From NCBI GenBank assembly GCA_963846855.1, contig CAWJXK010000008.1, positions 1-64,000 of the forward strand: a stretch of DNA of 64,000 nucleotides, read 5' to 3'. Under the pieces are notes generated by a model. The model was not told where the DNA came from. It was given only the letters and a program-made list of their open reading frames with translations, and did no database searches. Source of the stretch: CAIWHR01 sp963846855. Lineage in GTDB: Bacteria > Pseudomonadota > Gammaproteobacteria > Burkholderiales > Casimicrobiaceae. Within the stretch, counting starts at the first letter, position 1. Every line of letters begins with the position of its first letter. This document shows positions 29,606 through 39,200 of the stretch, in pieces. Position numbers and translations under genes: made by a program.

Positions 29606-31857
29606 GCTTGTCGACACGATGGCGCGCCGCGGTGATTGTGCTCGCGCTCAGCGTGGCGACGCCCGCGGCGGCGAGAGACATCGCGCTGCCGTCGTTCGCC
29701 GACGTGAAGGCGTCGTACGTCAGTTCGGAGGCGATGCTGCTCGACCGCCATGGAATGCCGTTGGCGGAAGTCCGCGTCGACGCGAAAGTCCGCCGGCTCG
29801 ACTGGGTCGCGCTGACCGGCATTTCGCCGGCAATGGTGGCGACGCTCGTCGCGGCCGAGGACAAGCGCTTCTACGAGCATCGCGGCGTCGACTGGTCAGG
29901 CCTCGCCGGCGCCGCGTGGGACAGCGTGTGGCGCACGCTCGACGGCCGGCGCCCGCGCGGTGGATCGACGCTGACCATGCAACTCGCCGGAATGCTCGAT
30001 CCGGCGCTGGCGCGTCCCGGTGCAACGCGGACGCTTGGCCAGAAATGGGACCAGGCGCAGGCCGCGCTCGCACTCGAGCGCGCGTGGTCGAAACCGCAGA
30101 TTCTCGAGGCGTATCTCAATCTCGCATCGTATCGCGGCGAGCTCCTCGGACTCGCCGCCGCGGCGCAAGGTCTTTTCGGCAAGACGCCTGCCGGAATCGA
30201 CGCGCGCGAGGCTGCGATCCTCGTGGCGCTGTTGCGCAACCCGAACGCGCGCGCGGCGACGGTCGCACAGCGTGCATGCGCTGTCGCGACGCTTGCGCAC
30301 CTCGGCGTCGCGTGCGCGGACGTCGGCACATCGGCGACGACGGCACTGGCGGGCGCCTACCGCATCGCGCCGCGTTGGAACGACGCTTCGCACGTGGCGG
30401 CGCGGCTGCTCAAGAGGCCGGGCGAGCAGCTCACCACCACACTCGACGCCGATCTGCAGCGCTATGCGGTGGCGGCGCTGGGAGAGCGGCTTGCCGAGCT
30501 TTCCGGACGCAACGTCGGCGACGGCGCGCTGATCGTGCTCGACAACGCGTCCGGTGACGTGCTGGCCTACGTCGGCAGCGCCGGCGCGCTCTCGTCGGCG
30601 CCGCAGGTCGACGGCGTGACGGCGCTAAGGCAGCCGGGCTCGACGCTGAAGCCGTTCCTGTACGCGCTGGCGCTCGACGCGGGCGTGCTGACCGCGGCAT
30701 CGCTCGTCGACGACAGCCCGGTCGCGATCGCGACCGAGCGCGGCATGTACGTGCCGCAGAACTACGACCGCGAGTTCAAGGGCCTCGCGAGCGTGCGCAC
30801 GGCGCTCGCGAGCTCGCTCAACGTGCCGGCCGTGCGTACGCTCGAGCTCGTCGGCGTCGACCGCTTCCATGGCACGCTGAGGGAGCTCGGCTTCGACACG
30901 CTCGTCCGTGACGACAGCTTCTACGGCGCCGCGCTCGCGCTGGGCGACGCCGACGTGACTCTGCTATCGCTCACCAACGCGTACCGCACGCTCGCCAACG
31001 GTGGCGTGGCCGGCCCGACGCGATTCATCGCGGCGCCGAAGGCTGCGAAGGCCGGCGCACCGCGCCGCGTCTATGGCCGGGCCGCGAGCTTCATCATCTC
31101 CGACATCCTCGCGGACCGCGGCGCGCGGGCGCTGTCGTTCGGCCTCGAGAATCCGCTGGCGACGCGCGCGTGGAGCGCGGTGAAGACGGGCACCAGCAAG
31201 GACATGCGCGACAACTGGTGCATCGGCTACACGTCGCGCTACACCGTCGGCGTGTGGGTCGGCAATTTTTCGGGCGCGCCGATGCGAGACGTTTCCGGCG
31301 TCACGGGCGCGGCGCCGATCTGGCGCGACGTCGTTCAATGGCTGCACGCGGCCGACCCATCCGGTCCCCCAGCGGTCCCTGCCGGCGTCGCGCGGCGCAC
31401 GGTCGCGTTCCTGCCGCCCGTCGAGAGTGTGCGCGACGAATGGTTCGTGCGCGGCACGGAGATGGATGTCGTCCGTAGCGGGCAGGAGCCCGGGCACTCG
31501 ATGGTCGGCGGTGATTCCGCCGGCGCCACGCCGCGGATTCGCTATCCCGCCGCCGGCGCGGTCATCGCGCTCGACCCGGACATTCCCGATGCCGCGCAGC
31601 GTGTCGTGTTCGAGGCCGCGCCCGCGATCGAAGGCCTGCGCTGGCGGCTGGACGGCGTCGAGATGCGCAGCAGCCGGCGCGGGCGCGCCGATTGGGCGCC
31701 GGCATCCGGACGGCACACGCTCGCGCTCGAGGATGCGACGGGCAAGGCGCTTTCCAGCGTCGCGTTCGAGGTGCGCGGGAACGTGGCTGCCGGACAGAGT
31801 CATGCCTCCAGCCCTCGCGAGGAGCCGGCGCCGGCCGTTTCGGCTGACCGCGACTGA
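29602..31857 (+). CDS. pbpC: Penicillin-binding protein 1C
   Basis: A 751-aa bifunctional peptidoglycan synthase. A short N-terminal signal/anchor (residues 7-24) leads into a glycosyltransferase domain (family GT51) with the catalytic EDKRFYEHRGVDW and RGGSTLTMQLAGML. The transpeptidase domain has S-x-x-K in QPGSTLKPFLYA, SSLNVPAVR and the KTGTS box, and a C-terminal PBP1C domain follows. The start is at 29602, overlapping the alpha-2-macroglobulin stop (ATGA), so the two are translationally coupled, as in the yfhM-pbpC pair of many proteobacteria. The pair is thought to defend and repair the cell wall after damage by proteases from other bacteria. All key residues are intact. Confidence 0.9.
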   Translation: MSLSTRWRAAVIVLALSVATPAAARDIALPSFADVKASYVSSEAMLLDRHGMPLAEVRVDAKVRRLDWVALTGISPAMVATLVAAEDKRFYEHRGVDWSGLAGAAWDSVWRTLDGRRPRGGSTLTMQLAGMLDPALARPGATRTLGQKWDQAQAALALERAWSKPQILEAYLNLASYRGELLGLAAAAQGLFGKTPAGIDAREAAILVALLRNPNARAATVAQRACAVATLAHLGVACADVGTSATTALAGAYRIAPRWNDASHVAARLLKRPGEQLTTTLDADLQRYAVAALGERLAELSGRNVGDGALIVLDNASGDVLAYVGSAGALSSAPQVDGVTALRQPGSTLKPFLYALALDAGVLTAASLVDDSPVAIATERGMYVPQNYDREFKGLASVRTALASSLNVPAVRTLELVGVDRFHGTLRELGFDTLVRDDSFYGAALALGDADVTLLSLTNAYRTLANGGVAGPTRFIAAPKAAKAGAPRRVYGRAASFIISDILADRGARALSFGLENPLATRAWSAVKTGTSKDMRDNWCIGYTSRYTVGVWVGNFSGAPMRDVSGVTGAAPIWRDVVQWLHAADPSGPPAVPAGVARRTVAFLPPVESVRDEWFVRGTEMDVVRSGQEPGHSMVGGDSAGATPRIRYPAAGAVIALDPDIPDAAQRVVFEAAPAIEGLRWRLDGVEMRSSRRGRADWAPASGRHTLALEDATGKALSSVAFEVRGNVAAGQSHASSPREEPAPAVSADRD

Positions 31858-32039
31858 TGCGTCGCCGTTCACCGCTTCGCTGATCGAAAGCGGCGAACCG
31901 GATCCTGCGAAGCTCATCAGCCTTGCCAGCCGGCGCCGGTGGTCGGAGCCGGCGCCTTGAGGCGTCGCCGCTCCGCGAGAGCGCCGTCACGCTGTATGCT
32001 TTCGGACGGCCGCCACCCGGCAACCTCCGCGAAGACGCG

Positions 32040-32714
32040 ATGCTCTGGTCCGACCTCGTTCAACTCTCCGCCGCGATCCTCGTCGTCGTCGGCGCGGTCC
32101 TGCCCGTGGTCAATCCTCCGGGCGATGCCCCGATCTTCCTGCGGCTGACGGCCGGCTGCGACGAGCCGACCCGGCGCGCGCTGGCACGGCACATCGCGGT
32201 GTACTCGTTCGTGCTGCTGCTGGGATCGATGCTGCTGGGCTCGCTCGTGCTGCGGCTGTTCGGGCTGTCGGTTCCCGTCATTCAGGTGGCGGGCGGCGCC
32301 GTGGTCTGCGCGCTCGGCTGGAAGCTCCTCAACGACGACTCGAAGCCGGCCGAGGCCGTCGCGGATCCCCGGCAGGCGTCCCTTGCCGCGCTGGGCAAGG
32401 CGTTCTATCCGTTGACGATGCCGCTGACGGTCGACCCGGGCGTGATGTCGGTGGCCGTCACGATCGGCGCCAACCATGCGCACACGCTCGATCGCCTGAT
32501 CGTCCAGCTCCTCGCCGCATTCATCGGCGCGTTCATCATCGCCGTCACGATCCTTTTCACCTACCGGTACGCGGACCGGTTCGCTGCGCGCATCGGCCAC
32601 AAGGGAATGATCGTGGTGCTGCGGCTGTCGGCGTTCATCGTGCTCAGCATCGGCGTGCAGATCTGCTGGAACGGCATCAGGGCGATGCTGAAGGAAATCG
32701 GCATTCCGGCGTGA
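32040..32714 (+). CDS. MarC-family integral membrane protein
   Basis: A 224-aa inner-membrane protein with six predicted helices. It has the family signature NPPGDAPIFL (about residues 26-35) and a second GAFIIAVTILF helix. MarC/UPF0056 proteins are conserved transporter-like proteins of unknown substrate; the name comes from position near mar in E. coli rather than from proven resistance. The start at 32040 gives an N-terminus directly in helix 1. It is followed after 52 bp by queC but there is no evidence of a shared role. Confidence 0.85.
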   Translation: MLWSDLVQLSAAILVVVGAVLPVVNPPGDAPIFLRLTAGCDEPTRRALARHIAVYSFVLLLGSMLLGSLVLRLFGLSVPVIQVAGGAVVCALGWKLLNDDSKPAEAVADPRQASLAALGKAFYPLTMPLTVDPGVMSVAVTIGANHAHTLDRLIVQLLAAFIGAFIIAVTILFTYRYADRFAARIGHKGMIVVLRLSAFIVLSIGVQICWNGIRAMLKEIGIPA

Positions 32715-32766
32715 CGCGCGTGATCGTTGCGCGGGTCTGCGTCAGCCTGAGAGGCAGGTCCGGTCG

Positions 32767-33468
32767 ATGTCGAAGCGCAAGGCGGTGGTGCTGTTGAGCG
32801 GCGGGCTTGATTCGGCCACCGCGCTGGCGATCGCCGTCAGCGAAGGATTCGACGCGCACGCGATCAGCTTCCGCTACGGGCAGCGCCACGCCGTGGAGCT
32901 CGAATGCGCAGCGCGCGTTGCCGCCGCCCTCGGCGCGAGCGAGCACGTCGTCGTCGACTTCGATCTGCGCACCTTCGGCGGATCGGCGCTGACTGCCGAC
33001 ATCGACGTTCCGAAGAACCGCGCACCGTCCGACATCGCGCATGGAATTCCGGTCACGTACGTTCCCGCGCGCAATACGATCTTCCTCAGCTTCGCGCTTG
33101 CCTTTTCGGAAACGCGCGGCGCGACCGACGTGTTCCTCGGCGTCAACGCGCTCGACTACTCGGGCTATCCGGACTGCCGGCCCGAGTTCATCGCAGCGTT
33201 CGAGCGGATGGCGAATCTCGCTACCCGTGCCGGCGTCGAAGGCGCCCGCCCGTTCGTTCTGCACACGCCGCTGATCGCGCTCACCAAGGCCGACATCGTC
33301 CGCCGCGGACGCTCGCTGGGCGTCGATTTCTCGCTGACCTGCAGCTGCTACGACCCCGCGCCGGACGGCGCGCCCTGCCTGCGCTGCGACGCATGCCTGC
33401 TTCGGCGGAAGGGCTTCGCCGAAGCAGGTATCGTCGACCCGGTGCTGGGGCGCTACGGGATCGCGTGA
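32767..33468 (+). CDS. queC: 7-cyano-7-deazaguanine synthase
   Basis: A 233-aa cytoplasmic enzyme. It converts 7-carboxy-7-deazaguanine to preQ0 with ATP and ammonia in the queuosine pathway. The PP-loop ATP-binding motif SGGLDSAT is at residues 11-18. The zinc-binding cysteines are in TCSCYDP followed by CLRCDAC near the C-terminus. VPARNTIFL and ALDYSGYPDCRPEF are conserved substrate-pocket segments. The length fits the family. No other queuosine genes are in the window, and the upstream 52 bp is too short for a preQ1 riboswitch with its own promoter. Confidence 0.92.
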   Translation: MSKRKAVVLLSGGLDSATALAIAVSEGFDAHAISFRYGQRHAVELECAARVAAALGASEHVVVDFDLRTFGGSALTADIDVPKNRAPSDIAHGIPVTYVPARNTIFLSFALAFSETRGATDVFLGVNALDYSGYPDCRPEFIAAFERMANLATRAGVEGARPFVLHTPLIALTKADIVRRGRSLGVDFSLTCSCYDPAPDGAPCLRCDACLLRRKGFAEAGIVDPVLGRYGIA

Positions 33469-33735
33469 CCCATTGCGGGGAGGGTCCGTGCCCGGGACAC
33501 CTGTATGCCACGGATGGCACGGACATTGCTGCTATTCACCTGCGATAGGCGAATTGGCGTCTAAATCTGGTAGATTCCGAGTCATTCGGGATTCTCGCAA
33601 GAACTCCCGATCCATCGCTTTCCTGGGGATTCGCAACAGCATGAGCCACGTGGCAGCAATGCCGCGCACGGGCAGATTCTGCCTGCGCACGCGAACGGGA
33701 CGCCCCGTGGCCGCGGCATGGCCGGCGCCGGCAGA

Positions 33736-36240
33736 ATGAGCCTATTCGCCTGCGGCCCGCGCTCCCCCCGGCGCCTTGCCGTCCTGCTGGGAGGCGCGCT
33801 GTTCGTGCCAGCGCTCGCCTTCGCGTCGGTCGGGATCAACAAGAGCTTCACGCCCAACTCAGTCATCGCCGGGCAGGTCTCGGTCCTGACGATCGTCCTG
33901 CTGAATCCCAACACCTCGATCGCGACGGCGGTCGCGGTGACGGACACGCTGCCCGCGAACGTGGTGGTGGCGAACCCGCTGACCATCGGCAGCAACACCT
34001 GCGGCTTCACCGTGACCGCGACGCCCGGCCTGCGCCCGATCGCATTGACCGGAGGGTCGATTCCCGCGATCAGCGGCGGCAATCCGGGCCAATGCCAGTG
34101 CTGACGATCAACGTCGTCTCGAGCATCGCCCAGCACCTACCTCAACACGATCCCCGCGAGCGCGGTCAGCTCGTCGCAGGGTACGAATCCGCAGGACGCG
34201 CAGGCGACGCTCGTCGTGTCGGCGCCGGCGAACATCACCGGGCGCGAAGGCGTTCGCGCCAGCGGTCGTTCACGGCAACGGGGTGACACAGACCTCGGTG
34301 TCGACGCTGACGATCACGCTCACCAACCCGAATCCGGTGCCGCTGACCAATGCGGCGATCACCGACACGCTCCCCGCGACGCTCACCATCGCCACGCCGT
34401 CGAATGCGGCTACGACCTGCGGTCCGGGCACGGCGACCGCCTCCGCCCCGGCGACCAGTCCCTCGACGATCGCCCTCACCGGCGGGACGATTCCCGCCAA
34501 CAGCTTCTGCACGATCACCGTGCAGGTCATCGCGCGCAATCCGACCGCCGCCCAGAACAGCGCGGTGACCAACACCATTGCGGCCGGCGCGCTGACGACA
34601 ACGGAAGGCGCCACCAGCCCGGCGATCCAGGCCAACATCACCGTGCAGACCGGCGCGTCGGTCACCAAGACGTGGTCGCCGAATCCGATTCCCGCCGGCG
34701 GCGCGACGCCGACGACGATGACGCTGACCCTGAACAATTTCACGCAGACCACGCTTGCGCCGCTCAACTTCAGCGACGCCTGGCCGGCGACGATGACCGC
34801 GACGGCGGCATCGACGACGTGCGGCGGCGTTGTCGCGTTCACGGCCAACTCGGTCACATTGACGGGCGGCTCGCTCGGCCCGGCGCCGGCGGCCGCGGGG
34901 GCAACGTCTTGCACGATCACCGTGACGGTCACCGCGACCGCGACCACAGTCAACGCGGTGCCCGCGGGCACGATGGGCGGACGTGAACTATGCCGCCGCA
35001 AGCGGCACGCTGACCGTCAGCACGATCACCGGCAGCAAGTCGTTCCTCGCGCCGATTGTGCAGAGCGGGCACGACGACGATGACCATCACGCTCGTCAAC
35101 AACTCGGCTTCGGTGCCGGACCATCACGTCGGTCACCGACAACCTCGCCACGATGGGCGCGGGCTTCACGGTTCCGGCCGGCTCCGATCGCGGGCGGCAC
35201 CTGCGGCTCGGTGTCAGCTCGACGTCGCCGCTGCCCGCGACCGTGACGTCGGTCACGTTCGCCGGCGGCACGATCCCGGCCGGCGGCAGCTGCACGATCA
35301 CGATCGCCGGTCGCGATCGCGGCCACTGCCACGAGCGGCAATCACACCAACACGATCGCGGTCAACGGCGTGCGTGACGGACCAGGGCAACAACACATCG
35401 CACGATCACCGGCGTGGCAAACGTCGCCCGCGCGCTGACCGTCGCCAAGGCGTTCAATCCCGACGATCGGTGCGGGCCGGCACCAACTCGCGCGTCACCG
35501 TGACGCTGACGAGAGCGGCCGGCGCGGTCGGCGCTGACCAGCATCACCTCACTGACTCTGCTGGCGACGATGGGTGCGGGATTCACGGTGACCAACGCCG
35601 GCCACCGCGACGACCACCTGCACCGGGGCCACGCTCAATGCCGTCGACGGCGCGACGAGCTTCGGCATCACCGGCGGGAGCCTCGCCGGCGGCGTGGCGG
35701 GCGAACACGTCGTGCACGATCGCGCTCGACGTGGCGACGCCAGCCGCCGGCCACGCTCGGCGGACCACACGAACTCGCATTCCCGCGGTCAACGTGACGA
35801 ACGGCCAGGGCGTCGTGCCGCGGCGACGCCTCGCGCCGTGCTGACGCTCGCCAACTCGACGGTCACGGTCAACAAGTCGTTCAGCCCGACGACCGTCGCG
35901 GTCGGCGGCACATCGATGATGTCGATCCAGATCCGCAACAACAACGCCGGCGCGATCAGCCTGACCGGCGTCGGACTCACCGACAACCTTCCGGCGGGCA
36001 TGGTGGTCGCCAATCCGCCGGCGCCGACAACGGCGGTGTGCGGTGCGCCGGCCGTGACCGCCGTCAACGGCACGGCCACGGTCATCGTTCTCCGGCGCAT
36101 CCATCGCCGCGAATGCGATATGCACGGTGAACGTGACGGTGCGCGGCGAACGTGTCCGGCAATCTCATCAACACCATCCCGCCTGCGGCGATCGCCTCGG
36201 CCTGCAGGGCGTGTCGAATCCGCTGCAGGGCACGGCAACG
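33736..36240 (+). pseudogene. N-terminal part of a giant repeat surface protein, densely frameshifted
   Basis: The start at MSLFACGPRSPRRLAVLL opens a signal peptide (LLGGALFVPALAFA, cleavage before SVGINKSFTPN). About six conserved-repeat domains follow, each with the pattern SKSFSPN, then a TITLTNP strand, TDTLPA, TIPAGGSCTITV. They are of the kind annotated as DUF11/DUF7933-like. The reading frame changes at least eight times between 34,100 and 36,230, each break moving by one base. For example, an extra G at about 35066-35069 changes GTTTMTITLVNN into another frame. The protein sense across breaks is continuous, so the repeats themselves are not decayed. Sequence errors are likely, but true inactivation cannot be excluded. 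Confidence 0.65.
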
Positions 36241-39200
36241 CTGGCCGCGACCGGAACGGTCAATCTCACCGTCACCAAGACCGACGGCGTCCTTTCGGTG
36301 ACGCCCGGCACGTCGACGACCTATACGATCGCCGTCAGCAACGCCGGGCCAAATACGGTCACGGGACTCGGCGTCAACGACACGCCGCCGGCGGGCGTGA
36401 CGTTCACGTCGTGGACGTGTGCGGCGGTCGGCGTCGGCGCGTTGTGCACGTCCGCCGGCTCGGGCGCGATCGCGGACCTCGTCACGATTCCGAACGCGGG
36501 CTCGGTCACTTACACCGTGATCGCAGCTGTTTCGCCAAGCGCCACCGGCTCGATTACCAATACTGTCAACCTCGCGGTGCCGGGTTCCGTCATCAACAAT
36601 GGCGGATCGACGACGGCGAGCGACACCGACACGCTCGTGCCGGTGACCGGACTTGCCATCGGCAAGACCGACGGCAGCGCGACCTACACGCCGGGGACCG
36701 GCGCGACCTACACGATCACGGTGACCAATGCCGGCCCGTCGGACGCGACGAACGTCACCCTCGCCGACACGCTGCCCGCTGGCGTCACGCAAAGCGTGAA
36801 TGCGAGCTGCGTCGCCGGGCCGGGCGCCAATTGCGGCGTGATCACCAATCTCGGCACCGGATTCTCCGTCGCGGGCGCCTATGTTCCGGCGGGTGCCAGC
36901 AACCTGGTCTACACGGTGCCGGTCAGCTTCGGAGCCGGCATGCTGGCGCCGTCGATCACCAATTCGGTGACGGTGACGAACCTCGCGAGCAGCGGCGCCG
37001 GATCCACCGCGACGGCGACCGACACCGACACGCTGGCGCTGGTCAGCGACCTCGCGATCACCAAGACGGACGGCAGGCGACGTACACGCCGGGCAATCCG
37101 ATCAGCTACACGATCGTCGCGTCGAACGCCGGCCCGAGCCCGGTCACCGGCGCGACGGTCGCCGACGTCGTGCCGGCGTCGATCACGGCGCCGGCGTGGA
37201 CCTGCGTGGCGTCGGCGGGAAGCAGCTGTCCGGCGAGCGGCAGCGGCAACATCGCGGCGGTCGGTCAATCTTCTCGTCGGCGGCACGGCCACGTTTACGC
37301 TGACCGGCACCGTGTCCGCGAGCGCGGTCGGCAACCTCGTCAACACGGCGACGGTGACGGTTCCCGGCGGCGTGACCGACCCGAATCCGGGCAACAACAG
37401 CGCGACCGACACCGACACGCCGAATCCGATCGCGGATCTCGCGATCACCAAGACCGACGGCGCGGTGTCGACCACACCCGGCGCCCCGATCACCTACACC
37501 GTCGTCGCAACGAATAACGGCCCGAGCGCCGTGACCGGCGCGACGGTCGCCGACACGGTGCCGGCGACGATCACGTCCCCGGCGTGGACATGCGTTGCCT
37601 CGGCCGGCAGCAGTTGTCCCGCGAGCGGCAGCGGCAACATCAGCGCGTTGGTCAATCTGGCGGTCGGAGGGACGGCGACGTTCACGCTGACGGGCACCGT
37701 GTCGGCAAGCGCGAGCGGGCTCCTTTCGAACACGGCCACCGTGACGGTGCCGGCCGGCACCACCGATCCGACGCCGGGCAACAACACCGCAACGGACGTC
37801 GACAATCTCGTGCCGCAGGTTTCCCTCGCGGTCGCGAAGACCGATGGCAGCGCGACCTACACGCCCGGCGGTAGCGCCACGTACACGGTCACCGTGACCA
37901 ATGGTGGGCCGTCGGAAGCGAGCAACGTCACGATCACTGATCCGCTGCCGGCCGGCGTCACGCTTTCGGCGAATGCGACGTGCACGACCAGCGGGACCGC
38001 AATCTGCGGCACGGTGACCGGAACGACCGGTCAGGTGAGCTTCGGCACGACCGGAGCGAGCATCGCCGCCGGTGCCGGCAACAGCCTCCTCTTCACCGTT
38101 CCGGTGGCTTTCGCCTCCGGCATGGTGGCCGATCCCCTCGACAATACCGCGACCGCGACCGATCTCGCGGCGTCGGGACCGGGCAGCACGGCGACCGGCA
38201 CGGACACCGACACACGTAGCGTGGTGGTCGCGCTGACCGTGCTGAAGGACGACGGCGCGACGACCTACACGCCGGGCAGCACGGCCACCTACGCGATCAC
38301 CGTGCAGAACACGGGAACCTCCGACGCCATCGACGTCACCCTGGCTGATGCGCTTCCACCGGGTGTGACGCTCGCCGCCAACGCGACGTGCAGCGCGAAC
38401 GGCACATCGAGCTGCGGCACCGTCACCGGCACGACCGGACAGACATCGCTCGGCACGACCGGCGCCCACATTGTTCCGGGCGGCGCCAACACGATCGTGT
38501 TCCTCGTCCCGGTCGCGTTCGCCCCCGGGATATCGACGAATCCGCTCGTCAACACCGCCAGCGCCACCGACGTGCCGACCGGCGCCACCGCGAGCGGCCA
38601 GGACAGCGACACGCTGTCGGCGAACGTGACGCTCGTCGCGACGAAGGACGACGGGAGCGCGACGTACACGCCGGGCGGCACCGCGACGTACACGGTCACC
38701 GTCAGCAATACCGGCGTCTCGGACGCGCTCGCCGTGACCGTCGCCGACCCGTTCCCGGCGGGAATGACGCTTTCGGCCAACGCGACCTGCGTCGCCAACG
38801 GCACGTCGAGCTGCGGCGCCGTGACCGGCACGACCGGCCAGGCGAGCTTCGGGACGACGGCGGCGCGCGTCAACGCGGGCGCCGCAAATTCTCTCGTGTT
38901 CACGGTACCGGTCGCGTTCGCGCCGAGCATGTCGGCGAATCCGCTGGTCAACACGGCGACGGTAACCGACGTCGCGAGCGGCAATGCAACCGCCGCGAGC
39001 GACAGCGACACGCTGGCGGCCCTGGTCACGCTCGCGGTGACCAAGGACGACGGCAGCGCGACGTACACGCCGGGTGGCGCCGCGACCTACACGGTCACCG
39101 TCGCCAACACGGGTCTCTCGGACGCGCTCAATGCGACCGTCACCGATCCGCTGCCGGCCGGCGTAACGCTCTCGGCGAACGCGACCTGCGTCGCCAACGG

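Noticed and set aside
32715..32766. preQ1 riboswitch in front of queC
   Set aside because: The gap is only 52 bp and I see no preQ1 aptamer pattern.
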